Source: JAAXKN01 sp050258815 (GTDB taxonomy: Bacteria; Bacteroidota; Ignavibacteria; Ignavibacteriales; SURF-24). From it: DNA of 64,000 nt. The stretch lies in assembly GCA_050258815.1 (NCBI GenBank), contig JBLMZM010000090.1, positions 77,803 to 141,802 of the forward strand. The letters are read 5' to 3'. The notes under the pieces are model-generated. The model was not told where the DNA came from and did no database searches. It saw nothing but the letters and a program-made list of their open reading frames with translations. This document shows, piece by piece, positions 33,545 to 42,483 of the stretch (its first letter is position 1; every line of letters begins with the position of its first letter). The position numbers and the translations under genes were made by a program.

Positions 33545-34317
33545 CAACGCAGGCTCACATCCCCAAAATGAATCTTTTCTACTGTATCTCTGTCTATTCT
33601 AAGAATCAGAAATCCCTGATCATCCACGTCTTCAAAAATACCCGACTTGGACATATTCTCGTCCTGTATGAGAACTTTTTCCCCCAGCATTCTGCAGCGT
33701 GACTTCCAGTCTTCCAGAATACTACCGGGTGCCCGGTCAACCCTGTCAAGGAGCTCTTCAAAATTATTCAACAGATCGCTGAGTACTCTTTCCCTCTCTA
33801 CTTCCTGGTTAAGCTCCATGCGTATTGAGGTTGGGATAATTGCAAAAGTTCCCTGAAAGGCGGGCTGGTTGACATTCAGCCCAATTCCGATTACGAGTTT
33901 GTTGACTTTATTTCCTTTAATACTTGATTCCAGAAGGATGCCTGCAATTTTGCTGTGTCCCACCAGAACGTCATTAGGCCACTTGAGATTAACCCTCAGC
34001 TGGAAAAGGTTTTCCAGTGTATTTGCCACTGCAAGCGCGGTTGCAAAATTGATAAGGTTTAACTTTTTTTCGTCCAGCCTTCTTTTTAACAGAATCGAAA
34101 AAGTAAGGTTCTGATCCTTTGCGCTATACCACTTCCTGTCCTTCCTGCCCTTGCCTGCAATTTGTTTTTCGGCTAAAAGAACAGTTCCGTCAGTATTTAT
34201 ATCAAATTTGCTATCGAGCAAAACAGAGTTAGTGGACTCAACTTCTTCACAATAAATAAAGTTTCTGCCGATCGTGTCTGTATCGAGCTTAATCTCAAAA
34301 TCTTCAAAATTAAACAA
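33544..34317 (-). CDS. birA: Biotin--protein ligase without DNA-binding domain (TTG start)
   Basis: Attaches biotin to carboxyl-carrier proteins. The catalytic motif AGKGRKDRKWYS, the KWPNDVLVG loop and KIAGILLES are present, with a small C-terminal domain. It is 257 aa and lacks the N-terminal helix-turn-helix of the E. coli bifunctional repressor, so it is a class I enzyme with no repressor role. TTG start 5 nt after AGAGG. First gene of the operon with coaX. Confidence 0.93.
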   Translation of the reverse strand: MFNFEDFEIKLDTDTIGRNFIYCEEVESTNSVLLDSKFDINTDGTVLLAEKQIAGKGRKDRKWYSAKDQNLTFSILLKRRLDEKKLNLINFATALAVANTLENLFQLRVNLKWPNDVLVGHSKIAGILLESSIKGNKVNKLVIGIGLNVNQPAFQGTFAIIPTSIRMELNQEVERERVLSDLLNNFEELLDRVDRAPGSILEDWKSRCRMLGEKVLIQDENMSKSGIFEDVDDQGFLILRIDRDTVEKIHFGDVSLR

Positions 34318-34339
34318 ATTTACCTCTATATATGTAATA

Positions 34340-34347
34340 CAAATTTA
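34340..34347 (-). promoter_or_regulatory. -7 box for the birA operon
   Basis: On the minus strand TAAATTTG, a perfect TAnnTTTG, ends 22 nt before the birA TTG. The expected -33 TTG is replaced by a T-run. Confidence 0.45.
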
Positions 34348-34426
34348 GTAATAGATGACGAGAAAAAAAAATAAATCCGGACGTTCATTTTGTGTTGTCT
34401 AAGAAAACCAAAACTGCGCCATTATT

Positions 34427-34521
34427 GTCTGACATTTTGTCGGTATTTTGACAAAATGTCAATGCGTTTGTCAAAATGGCATAGATAGAGTATGTGGTAA
34501 GGTGCGGATTTGACAAAAATG
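34427..34521 (+). promoter_or_regulatory. Inverted-repeat array upstream of hsp20, possible activator sites
   Basis: Two perfect inverted repeats of the form GACA-N3-TGTC are centred at 34436 (GACATTTTGTC) and 34455 (TTGACAAAATGTCAA). A related imperfect site TGTCA-AAA-TGGCA is centred at 34475, and a half-site TTTGACAAAA is at 34509. The centres are 19-20 bp apart, two helical turns, so bound dimers would lie on one DNA face. They lie about 95-145 bp before the expected hsp20 transcription start, the usual place for enhancer-binding activators. Confidence 0.55.
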
Positions 34522-34544
34522 CCCCAATTAGGCCATATTTTGAG

Positions 34545-34561
34545 TTGGCACATTGTTTGTA
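34545..34561 (+). promoter_or_regulatory. Sigma-54-like -24/-12 promoter of hsp20
   Basis: TTGGCAC at 34545-34551 and TTGTA at 34557-34561 with the strict 5-nt gap between TGGCAC and TTGT: consensus TGGCAC-N5-TTGC with a single C-to-T change. It is 39 nt before the hsp20 ATG, leaving room for a leader with the strong AAAGGAGGA. No TAnnTTTG box is seen here. Confidence 0.55.
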
Positions 34562-34599
34562 TCAATAGAAGCATAATCATAATAAAGGAGGATAAAGAA

Positions 34600-35034
34600 A
34601 TGAACCTTATGAAATTTGAACCTTTAAAAGAGTTAGAGAATTTCAGTAACCGTATTCAGAGGTATTTCGAAGATTTTCCTGCATTAGGAGTAGATTTAGG
34701 CGGTGCATTTACACCGAGAATCGATATTTCAGAAGATGAAACCCATTTATTTGTTGAAGCTGAATTACCGGGTATCAAAAAGGAAGATCTGAAAATTACT
34801 CTTCACGACAATATACTGACACTGAGAGGTGAGAAGAAAAGAGTTGAAGAGAAAAGGGATAAGAATTTCTACAGAAATGAAAGGACCTATGGTTCATTCA
34901 CAAGGAGTTTCACGCTTCCTGTAGAAGTAAACTCCGAAAAAATTGACGCAAAATTTGAAGACGGTACCCTGATGGTTAAGATGGAAAAATTAAATCCAAA
35001 ACCGGTAAGGGAAAAAGAAATCAAGTTATCGTAA
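34600..35034 (+). CDS. Small heat-shock protein, Hsp20 family (first copy)
   Basis: ATP-independent holdase chaperone. 144 aa from ATG 34600, behind AAAGGAGGA (34584-34592); the upstream open frame to 34510 runs through the promoter and is discarded. The alpha-crystallin domain spans about residues 38-140, with VEAELPGIKKEDLKI and the A-x-x-x-(N/D)-G-x-L signature as KFEDGTLMVKM, ending KEIKLS. Located 75 nt before dnaK. Regulation is probably separate from dnaK (see promoter). Confidence 0.93.
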   Translation: MNLMKFEPLKELENFSNRIQRYFEDFPALGVDLGGAFTPRIDISEDETHLFVEAELPGIKKEDLKITLHDNILTLRGEKKRVEEKRDKNFYRNERTYGSFTRSFTLPVEVNSEKIDAKFEDGTLMVKMEKLNPKPVREKEIKLS

Positions 35035-35058
35035 GTTTAGTCCAAAGTATGTGTGGCG

Positions 35059-35082
35059 ACGGCAGAAATATTTTTCTGCCGT
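35059..35082 (+). terminator. Hairpin between hsp20 and dnaK
   Basis: A perfect 10-bp stem (ACGGCAGAAA with TTTCTGCCGT) and a TATT loop, 25 nt after hsp20 and 27 nt before the dnaK ATG. The tail is ATTATTAAC, only moderately T-rich, so it may be a leaky terminator or attenuator. It is not a CIRCE element. Confidence 0.55.
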
Positions 35083-35108
35083 ATTATTAACAAAGAAGGG
35101 AGATTGTA

Positions 35109-37064
35109 ATGGGAAAAATAATAGGAATTGATTTGGGTACAACTAACTCGTGCGTTGCCGTTATGGAAGGCAACGATCCGGTAGTTATTCCCAATTCAGA
35201 AGGCGGTAGAACTACTCCTTCTATCGTTGCTTTTACTAAGAATGGGGAGAGACTGGTTGGCCAGTCTGCCAAAAGGCAGGCAGTAACCAACCCTAAAAAT
35301 ACTATATTCTCAATCAAGAGATTTATGGGAAGAAGGATGGATGAGGTTACCTCAGAAATGACAAAAGTACCATATGCTGTAGTATCAGGGGACGGGAATT
35401 CAGCCCGTGTTAAGATAGACGACAGGGTATATTCTCCGCCTGAAATCAGTGCTATGATACTTCAGAAGATGAAAAAGACGGCTGAGGACTACCTGGGACA
35501 GGAAATAAGTGAAGCCGTTATCACGGTGCCTGCATACTTTAACGATTCACAGAGACAGGCAACGAAGGATGCCGGTGAAATAGCAGGTCTGAAGGTAAAG
35601 AGAATTATAAACGAACCTACTGCTGCTGCGCTTGCATATGGTTTGGATAAAAAGGGCAAAGATGAACTTGTTGCCGTTTATGATTTAGGCGGCGGTACAT
35701 TTGATATATCAATTCTGCAGTTGGGTGAAGGAGTTTTCGAAGTAAAATCCACCAATGGTGACGGTCACCTGGGCGGCGATGATTTTGACCAGAGGCTGAT
35801 CGATTTTCTTGCAGATGAGTTCAAGAAACAGGAAGGTATAGATCTGAGAAAAGATCCTATGGCCTTGCAGAGATTAAAAGAAGCAGCAGAAAAAGCCAAG
35901 ATAGAGTTGTCGAACTCACTGCAGACAGACGTTAATCTGCCTTTTATAACTGCTACACAGGAAGGCCCTAAACACTTAAATATAAATATTACCCGTTCAA
36001 AATTTGAACAGCTGGTAGACGATCTGATTGAAAGAACAGTGGGACCTTGTGAAAAGGCGATGAGAGACGCCGGTGTAACCCCGTCTCAGATTGACGAGGT
36101 TATCCTGGTAGGCGGTTCGACCAGAGTGCCAAAGGTACAGGAACTCGTAAAGAAACTGTTCAACAAAGAGCCGCATAAAGGCGTAAACCCGGATGAAGTA
36201 GTAGCAATCGGAGCTGCAATACAGGGCGGTGTATTAACAGGTGACGTAAAGGACGTTCTGTTACTCGACGTTACTCCACTTTCACTTGGTATTGAAACAC
36301 TCGGCGGAGTTATGACAACTTTAATTCCTGCCAATACTACCATACCAACAAAGAAGAGCGAGATATTCTCAACGGCTTCGGACAGCCAGCCTTCTGTAGA
36401 AATTCACATTCTCCAGGGTGAAAGGTCAATGGCTACCGATAACAGGACTCTTGGCAGATTCCATCTGGATGGAATTCCACCTGCACCAAGAGGAATACCT
36501 CAGATTGAAGTTACTTTCGACATAGATGCAAATGGTATACTGCACGTGGGTGCAAAAGATAAGGGTACCGGAAAAGAGCAGAGCATCAGAATTACATCTT
36601 CGAGCGGCCTGAATAAGGATGAAATAGAGAAGATGAAAAATGACGCAAAAGCACATGCAGCAGATGACAAAAAGAAAAAAGAAGCCATTGAAATCAAGAA
36701 TCAGGCAGACAGCCTGGTATTCCAGACCAAGAAGCAGATCGAAGAAATGAAAGATAAGATTTCTGCCGATTCAAAGAACAGGCTGGAATCCGAGATCAAG
36801 AAGGTTGAAGATGCAATTGCCAGCAACAATACTGACAATATTAAAGCAGCAACAGACTCTTTGAACAAGGTATGGAATGAAGTGGCCTCACAGATGTATC
36901 AGCAGGCTGGTGGACCACAGGGTTCTGCTCAGCCGGGAGGCGAACAACAATCAGGTCAGCAGTCATCCAGACAGGATACGGGCAAAGCTGCTGATGAAAA
37001 GGATGTACAGGATGCGTCCTATGAGGTTGTTGACGATGAGGAAAAAAACAAGAATAAGAAATAA
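35109..37064 (+). CDS. dnaK: Chaperone protein DnaK (Hsp70)
   Basis: ATP-dependent chaperone. Nucleotide-binding domain motifs GIDLGTTNSCVAVMEG, VYDLGGGTFDIS and VGGSTRVPKVQ are present, then the interdomain linker VLLLDVTPLSLG, substrate-binding domain, helical lid and a Gly/Gln-rich tail ending in an acidic DVQDASYEVVDD stretch. It is 651 aa, full length. grpE and dnaJ are not adjacent. A GAAGGGAG Shine-Dalgarno precedes the ATG. Confidence 0.98.
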   Translation: MGKIIGIDLGTTNSCVAVMEGNDPVVIPNSEGGRTTPSIVAFTKNGERLVGQSAKRQAVTNPKNTIFSIKRFMGRRMDEVTSEMTKVPYAVVSGDGNSARVKIDDRVYSPPEISAMILQKMKKTAEDYLGQEISEAVITVPAYFNDSQRQATKDAGEIAGLKVKRIINEPTAAALAYGLDKKGKDELVAVYDLGGGTFDISILQLGEGVFEVKSTNGDGHLGGDDFDQRLIDFLADEFKKQEGIDLRKDPMALQRLKEAAEKAKIELSNSLQTDVNLPFITATQEGPKHLNINITRSKFEQLVDDLIERTVGPCEKAMRDAGVTPSQIDEVILVGGSTRVPKVQELVKKLFNKEPHKGVNPDEVVAIGAAIQGGVLTGDVKDVLLLDVTPLSLGIETLGGVMTTLIPANTTIPTKKSEIFSTASDSQPSVEIHILQGERSMATDNRTLGRFHLDGIPPAPRGIPQIEVTFDIDANGILHVGAKDKGTGKEQSIRITSSSGLNKDEIEKMKNDAKAHAADDKKKKEAIEIKNQADSLVFQTKKQIEEMKDKISADSKNRLESEIKKVEDAIASNNTDNIKAATDSLNKVWNEVASQMYQQAGGPQGSAQPGGEQQSGQQSSRQDTGKAADEKDVQDASYEVVDDEEKNKNKK

Positions 37065-37095
37065 TTCTTCCATTAAAAGCTAACATCAGGCTTTG

Positions 37096-37119
37096 CGGGA
37101 CGGGTGACACCCCGTCCCG
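37096..37119 (+). terminator. Terminator after dnaK
   Basis: A GC-rich 9-bp stem (CGGGACGGG with CCCGTCCCG) and a 6-nt loop, 31 nt after the dnaK stop, followed by GTTTATAT. Strong hairpin, short T-run. Confidence 0.75.
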
Positions 37120-37226
37120 GTTTATATCAAATTCATTACCCAATAAAAGTTTTTATTCAACAAGGTATAAAAGACTATTTAAATTAAAAATTTACAGTAA
37201 TAAAAAATTTATAAAGGAGGATTAAT

Positions 37227-37625
37227 ATGGAAGCCAACAAAGATATGGTTCAGGTACAGGAAGCTCATACAATTAACTGGGATGAAGCTTTTGAAAAAGA
37301 AAGCTGGGTCAGCCCTTTGGTAGATATTTTTGAGACTGAAGATGCATATACACTGGTTGCCAATATGCCAGGAGTTTCAAAAGACAATGTCAGAGTCAAA
37401 CTGGAAGATGGTGATCTCGTAGTTATGGGGAAAATTGATTATGAATATCTGATCAACAGAAAGTTTGTATTGAATGAAACTCAGATTGGGAATTACTATC
37501 GTAAGTTTAGAATTTCTGACAGTATTGATGATTCAAAAATAGACGCCAGAATGGAAAACGGACAGCTGACGATCCATTTACCAAAGCACGAAAGAATGAA
37601 ACCAAAATCAATAGAAATTAAATAA
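37227..37625 (+). CDS. Small heat-shock protein, Hsp20 family (second copy)
   Basis: 132 aa, divergent from the first copy. The alpha-crystallin domain has DIFETEDAYTLVANMPGVSKDNVRVKL-type sequence and the RMENGQLTIHLPK signature. AAAGGAGGA lies 8 nt before the ATG, as for the first copy. It has its own unit between two terminators. No -24/-12 motif was found upstream; the leader DNA (37120-37215) is AT-rich. Confidence 0.9.
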   Translation: MEANKDMVQVQEAHTINWDEAFEKESWVSPLVDIFETEDAYTLVANMPGVSKDNVRVKLEDGDLVVMGKIDYEYLINRKFVLNETQIGNYYRKFRISDSIDDSKIDARMENGQLTIHLPKHERMKPKSIEIK

Positions 37626-37640
37626 TGATCTCCTTTCCCG

Positions 37641-37668
37641 GCCCGCTTCCATAGGCGGGCTCTTTTTT
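37641..37668 (+). terminator. Intrinsic terminator after the second hsp20
   Basis: A GCCCGC/GCGGGC stem with an 8-nt loop, then TCTTTTTT. It begins 16 nt after the stop codon. Textbook form. Confidence 0.9.
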
Positions 37669-37764
37669 ACCTTCACTTTATTACCGCTACAGAATAGTTT
37701 ACTCTTATTTAGTCCGGCTGCCTTAAAATTCGTTCCAAAAACCTTAAATAATTGTATCCTGTCA

Positions 37765-37795
37765 TTTTGTTTTATACCAGTACTGCGTATTTTTA
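37765..37795 (+). promoter_or_regulatory. Candidate promoter for the metallopeptidase gene
   Basis: TTTTG at 37765-37769, an 18-nt spacer and TATTTTTA at 37788-37795, one mismatch to TAnnTTTG. It lies 67 nt before the ATG. Moderate match. Confidence 0.35.
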
Positions 37796-37862
37796 CTTAA
37801 GCAATAAACAAATAATTCCTGCATTTGGTACAAAGACTTAAGGCATTGCGGATACTACTGAA

Positions 37863-39854
37863 ATGAGATATTTATTAATCGCTTTCTTACTGATATCCCT
37901 GGCGGGAATAAGCTATTTTAATAAAGCCGACCAGGAACTGTTCTGGAAAACAGACCATGTAAACGATCCCCAGCTTTATCAAAATGGCATATTAAAGAAA
38001 GAATATGGCAAAGTTCAGGCGGTATCAAATTATAAAATTGACGTTGAATTGCTGCCCAATCTGAAGCAGATTTCTGCTGTAGAAGTGCTTACCTGGATCA
38101 ACAGAACATCTTTTTCTACGGGGGAAGTGCAGCTGCACCTTTATCCTAACGCTTTCAAGAATTCCAATACACTGTTTCTCAGTGAAAAAGAAACTGAATT
38201 GAAGGCAGAATCAAAGACTGAATTTGTATTTTCGGAAGTTTCAATCAACGGCATACCCGCTGAGCTGCAGTATTTTCAGCCCGATGTACCCAATAAGTAT
38301 GACAGCACGGTAGCCAGAATCTTACTGCCTGAACAGGTGAATCCCGGGGATTCTGTTAGTATCGTATTTAAGTACAGGATGCAAGTACCCAGGTCCATCT
38401 CGAGACTGGGGTACGCAGCAGGAAGGAATTTCTATTTCCTTGCCCAGTGGTTTCCAAAGGCAGGCGTTTTTGAAAACGGCAGGTGGGTCTGCAGCCAGTA
38501 TCACCCATACACGAATTTTTATTCCGATTTTGGAAACTATAATGTTACAATTACTGTCCCTCAAAATTATGCCGTAGCCTCAACCGGAGTTGAGTCCGGA
38601 AGAAAGAAAAACGCAAACAGTATAAGCTATAGAATTGCACAAGCCGGAGTGCATGATTTTGCCTGGATGGCAACGGATGATGTCCTTTTGAAGGAGGATA
38701 CTTACTACAGGAAAGACAAGACGCCTGTGGAAATAAGGACCTATATACAGCGTGAAAATGAAAAGTATGCAACTAGATATATCAATGCAATTAAGAATTC
38801 ACTGGAATTCTTTGAAGATAATATAGGAGTATATCCATATCAGACGATCTCTTTGATTGATGTTCCTAAAACGAGCCGCTCTGTGGGTATGGAATATCCA
38901 ACAATGATTACAGTGGGGAGTGAGTTGTTTTCGCCCATAGAGACAATTTCTCCAGAATACATGACTATCCATGAAGTTGCTCATCAGTTTTTTTATGGAA
39001 TGGTTGCAAATAACGGAGTCTATGAAACGTGGCTGAATGAGGGACCTGCTTCGTATATTACATCAAAAATTATTAATAAATATTATAATAAAGCCCTGAT
39101 CAACTTTAAGTTATTCGGGTATTACCCCATATTCGGCTTAAATTTTCTCTCTTATAATGAGCTTCCACTTGTTTATTCGCTAGGGGAATATCAAAGACCA
39201 GAAGGTGCGCTGCTTCTGCCTGAGTATTATAATTCCCCTTCTTGTGCTGCAATCGCTGATACTTCATACAAATTGCCCGACGTGACCAGCCATATTATTG
39301 CTGCCTATGTTAAACCGGAACTGATGCTGATTGCTTTGGACAGGTATCTGGGGTATAAAAAAGTAATAAAAATATTCAGGGATTATTTTACAGCTTACAA
39401 ATTTTCCCATACTGCAGGAACGGATTTTATTCGTACTGTGCAAAATAATTCTGAAGGAAATATGGATTGGTTCTTTAATAACCTTTATAGAAGCTCTGCC
39501 GCCTTTGATTATAAAATCCGGTATGTTAAAACTACCGGCAGAGCAGGTGAATATGAGGTATTTGCAGAGCGCCTGTATGATGGCGTATTCAGGCAGGATG
39601 TTGCACTCTATACCGATAAGGATACCCTCTATCAGAAATGGAGCGGCGAAGAAAGGTGGAAAAGATTCCTTTTCAGGACCAGAAATAAAGTACTGGGTGC
39701 AGAGCTGGATCCTTTCAGGAAAAATATTATGGACCTGAATTATGCAAACAATTCGTATACGGTAAATGAACAGTATGGCGGAAGCATTAACCTGAGCCTG
39801 CGGTGGCTGTTCTGGATCCAAAACTTAATATTAATTATCAGCAGCATAGCATGA
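37863..39854 (+). CDS. M1-family (gluzincin) metallopeptidase
   Basis: Probable zinc aminopeptidase facing the periplasm. The first 16 residues form a signal or membrane anchor. The zinc site HEVAHQ followed 18 residues later by the Glu of WLNEGPASY is the M1 arrangement HExxH-x18-E. GMEYPTM takes the place of the GAMEN exopeptidase motif, so substrate specificity may differ from classical aminopeptidases. It is 663 aa. The last codons contain the start of the next gene (ATGA overlap). Confidence 0.9.
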   Translation: MRYLLIAFLLISLAGISYFNKADQELFWKTDHVNDPQLYQNGILKKEYGKVQAVSNYKIDVELLPNLKQISAVEVLTWINRTSFSTGEVQLHLYPNAFKNSNTLFLSEKETELKAESKTEFVFSEVSINGIPAELQYFQPDVPNKYDSTVARILLPEQVNPGDSVSIVFKYRMQVPRSISRLGYAAGRNFYFLAQWFPKAGVFENGRWVCSQYHPYTNFYSDFGNYNVTITVPQNYAVASTGVESGRKKNANSISYRIAQAGVHDFAWMATDDVLLKEDTYYRKDKTPVEIRTYIQRENEKYATRYINAIKNSLEFFEDNIGVYPYQTISLIDVPKTSRSVGMEYPTMITVGSELFSPIETISPEYMTIHEVAHQFFYGMVANNGVYETWLNEGPASYITSKIINKYYNKALINFKLFGYYPIFGLNFLSYNELPLVYSLGEYQRPEGALLLPEYYNSPSCAAIADTSYKLPDVTSHIIAAYVKPELMLIALDRYLGYKKVIKIFRDYFTAYKFSHTAGTDFIRTVQNNSEGNMDWFFNNLYRSSAAFDYKIRYVKTTGRAGEYEVFAERLYDGVFRQDVALYTDKDTLYQKWSGEERWKRFLFRTRNKVLGAELDPFRKNIMDLNYANNSYTVNEQYGGSINLSLRWLFWIQNLILIISSIA

Positions 39855-40753
39855 ACTTACAGGTAAAAGATACATTCAGGCAGGCTATTAAACTGGTGGG
39901 CCGTAACCACAAATTTTTATGGCTCTTTTGGGCAACTAACATTGCTTTTGCAACAATCATATCCCTTCCAATTTATTATATGCTGAGCAACAACCTCATG
40001 CATTCAGTATTAAGCGACAGCCTGAGCAGCGGGTTTGATTACATATGGTATCTCCAGTTCAGGAGGCTGTATCAGACTAATATAGGAGAAATGCCTTATA
40101 TAATATACGGAACGGCAGGAGTGTATGTGCTGATACAGACTTTCTTTCTGGGTGGGCTGGTATCCATATTTCACAACACAAAGAAAAACCATTACGTGGA
40201 TTTTTTCTTCGGGGGAGTAAAGTATTGGTACAGGTTTACAAAAGTATTATTAATCTCACTGGTATTTTATGCGCTTGCCTTTAAGATTAACGATCTTAGC
40301 GGCCAGTTCCTTACTTATGCCTTTGCAAACCAGGAAAAGATAATTTTCGAATTCATACTCAGGGCTTCCCGCTATGTACTTCTCATTTTCCTGCTTGGTT
40401 TGGTGACTATAGTCGGGGATTACCTGAAAGTATCACTTGGAGTAAAAGACAGCAGTCATGTCTTCGGGGAGATATATCCCGTACTCAACTTTCTCAGAGA
40501 GAATTTCAGCCGGATAGTAATCCTGTTTTTCTTTACCGCATTACTTGGTGCAATCGGGGCTATAATTTACAATTTATTAAATGATCTTCTGCCTAAAAGT
40601 CATTACGTCTACCTGCTTCTAACCTTTATTCTTCAGCAATTTTTAATTATATTCAGGTTATCGATTAAAATGTTGTTTACTGCGACAGAAGTAATAATCT
40701 ACAAAGATATTAAAGCACAAGTTATTCCGACTCAAGTTGAGGAAGTCATTTAG
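39851..40753 (+). CDS. Integral membrane protein, function unknown
   Basis: 300 aa from ATG 39851, which overlaps the peptidase stop (ATGA); the frame is open further back to 39803 inside the peptidase gene. Five to six hydrophobic membrane segments (about residues 22-45, 80-105, 125-150, 170-195, 220-245, 255-275) are separated by basic loops. No family was recognised. Translational coupling suggests it works with the M1 peptidase or in its membrane placement, but this is inference. def follows after 8 nt. Confidence 0.8.
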   Translation: MNLQVKDTFRQAIKLVGRNHKFLWLFWATNIAFATIISLPIYYMLSNNLMHSVLSDSLSSGFDYIWYLQFRRLYQTNIGEMPYIIYGTAGVYVLIQTFFLGGLVSIFHNTKKNHYVDFFFGGVKYWYRFTKVLLISLVFYALAFKINDLSGQFLTYAFANQEKIIFEFILRASRYVLLIFLLGLVTIVGDYLKVSLGVKDSSHVFGEIYPVLNFLRENFSRIVILFFFTALLGAIGAIIYNLLNDLLPKSHYVYLLLTFILQQFLIIFRLSIKMLFTATEVIIYKDIKAQVIPTQVEEVI

Positions 40754-40761
40754 GAGAGAGA

Positions 40762-41310
40762 ATGTCAATTCTACCAATTACTATATATGGCGATAAGATA
40801 TTAAGGGAAAAAGCCAAACCTGTTACTGAAGTAAATGTCCAGATGATAAAACAAATCAAGGATATGTTTACTACAATGCGCAATGCAAACGGCATTGGGC
40901 TTGCAGCAAATCAGGTAGGTATAGATAAAGCTATTTTTGTAATAGATGTATCCCCCTGTGAGGGATACGAGAAGATCAAACCAATAGTCATGATCAATCC
41001 GAAAATAATGCTTTTTTCGGATGAAAAAACTACCATGGAAGAAGGATGCCTTAGCGCACCGCACCTGAGAGCCGATGTATTCAGACCAAAAGAAATTAAA
41101 ATTAAGTATCAGGACACCGACCTTACAGAGCAGACACTGGAGGCCGATGAGCTTTTTGCCCGTGTTATTCAGCACGAGTATGACCATCTCCAGGGTACTT
41201 TTTTTACTGACCGTCTCAGCGATGAACTGAAAAAGCAGGTAAAAAAAGAACTCATCCGAATTAAAAACCGCAAAGTGGATGTAGATTATCCCATTACCGA
41301 AAAGGACTAA
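40762..41310 (+). CDS. def: Peptide deformylase
   Basis: Removes the formyl group from nascent N-terminal fMet. All three motifs are present: GIGLAANQVG, EEGCLSAP (metal Cys), and QHEYDHLQG (metal His pair with catalytic Glu). It is 182 aa, type I. It is 34 nt before fmt, the usual pairing. Confidence 0.97.
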   Translation: MSILPITIYGDKILREKAKPVTEVNVQMIKQIKDMFTTMRNANGIGLAANQVGIDKAIFVIDVSPCEGYEKIKPIVMINPKIMLFSDEKTTMEEGCLSAPHLRADVFRPKEIKIKYQDTDLTEQTLEADELFARVIQHEYDHLQGTFFTDRLSDELKKQVKKELIRIKNRKVDVDYPITEKD

Positions 41311-41344
41311 ACCCATAATTGATGCAGACTCAGGTGGTAAAAAT

Positions 41345-42244
41345 ATGAAAATTATCTTTATGGGTACTCCGGATTTTGCCATTCCATCGCTTGATGCACT
41401 GGTAAAAAGCAGGCATGAAGTTGTAGCCGTTGTCACCACTCCAGATAAGGAAAGAGGGCGGGGTCAGAAGGTGACTTTTACCCCGGTAAAGGAATATGCA
41501 CTTAAGAATAATATTGAAGTCCTGCATCCGGCTTTCCTCAGGGAAGAAGGTTTTTTGAAGAGGCTGGAGGAACTTCAGGCTGACCTCTACGTTATCGTGG
41601 CTTTCAGGATTCTGCCGCGTGAGGTTTATACAATTCCTTCCAAAGGATCGTTTAATCTGCATGGGTCACTGCTTCCCAAATACAGGGGTGCAGCTCCCAT
41701 CCAATGGGCAATTATAAATGGTGAAAAGGAAACCGGTGTAAGTACTTTTTTTCTGCAGGATAAGGTGGATACTGGAAATATTATACTCCAGGAAAAACTG
41801 GAAATTTCAGATGCGGATGATTTTGGTACTTTACACGATAAGATGAGTGTACTGGGTGCTTCGGTTGTATTGAAGACTGTTGAAGTAATTGAAAGCGGGA
41901 ATATACGGCTGCAAACTCAGGACGGAGCACTTGCAACGCCGGCTCCAAAGATAACCAAGGAGACCGCCAGAATCGACTGGAATAACCGTGCAGAGGATAT
42001 ACACAATTTGATAAGAGGCCTGTCACCCTATCCGGCGGCATATTTTCAGCATTCCGGTAAAGTGATTAAGGTATTCAGGGCTTTAGTAAACCACGAAAAA
42101 AAACTTGCCCCGGGTGAAGTGTTCCAGACCAAAACTGAAGCCATAATAGGCTGCGGAACTGATTCGCTCAGCCTGCTGGAAGTGCAGCTTGAAGGCCGCA
42201 AAAGGCTTCCTATTGAGGAGTTCCTGAGGGGCTTTAGTTTTTAA
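41345..42244 (+). CDS. fmt: Methionyl-tRNA formyltransferase
   Basis: Formylates initiator Met-tRNA. N-terminal MGTPDFAIPSLDAL, the formyl-THF/catalytic motif LHGSLLPKYRGAAPIQW, DTGNIILQ, and a shortened C-terminal OB domain are present. It is 299 aa, slightly shorter than the usual 310-315. It forms an operon with def. Confidence 0.96.
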   Translation: MKIIFMGTPDFAIPSLDALVKSRHEVVAVVTTPDKERGRGQKVTFTPVKEYALKNNIEVLHPAFLREEGFLKRLEELQADLYVIVAFRILPREVYTIPSKGSFNLHGSLLPKYRGAAPIQWAIINGEKETGVSTFFLQDKVDTGNIILQEKLEISDADDFGTLHDKMSVLGASVVLKTVEVIESGNIRLQTQDGALATPAPKITKETARIDWNNRAEDIHNLIRGLSPYPAAYFQHSGKVIKVFRALVNHEKKLAPGEVFQTKTEAIIGCGTDSLSLLEVQLEGRKRLPIEEFLRGFSF

Positions 42245-42420
42245 TCTTCAGGACCAGTGCCAGATCACGCCTTATTTCCTGAAAAAACACCCCGGAACTA
42301 CTACCCGGTTCTGCACCTGAAGACACCAGGGGTAATTTCTCCAGCGTGCTTTCCTTTGAATAATTTTCTGCTTATTATAAAGAATAATACTGAAAAGAAA
42401 CTTACTTTGGAAGTTTATCT

Positions 42421-42441
42421 GAATCCGGGAATCCCGGATTC
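42421..42441 (+). terminator. Hairpin between fmt and the cystathionine beta-synthase gene
   Basis: A near-perfect palindrome: stem GAATCCGGG/CCCGGATTC with an AAT loop, followed by TTTGGTTT. It lies 176 nt after fmt and 42 nt before the next ATG. It is probably a terminator for def-fmt, or an attenuator for the sulfur genes. Nothing else is recognisable in the 239-nt gap. Confidence 0.55.
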
Positions 42442-42483
42442 TTTGGTTTATAGGGTTTAAAATATAGAAAACAGAGGGCATAA

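Noticed and set aside
35059..35082. CIRCE/HrcA operator before dnaK
   Set aside because: The inverted repeat there is ACGGCAGAAA/TTTCTGCCGT with a 4-nt loop, not TTAGCACTC-N9-GAGTGCTAA.
42257..42460. 67-codon open frame between fmt and the cystathionine beta-synthase gene
   Set aside because: No Shine-Dalgarno, no family resemblance, a similar frame on the other strand, and a terminator-like palindrome (42421-42441) inside it.
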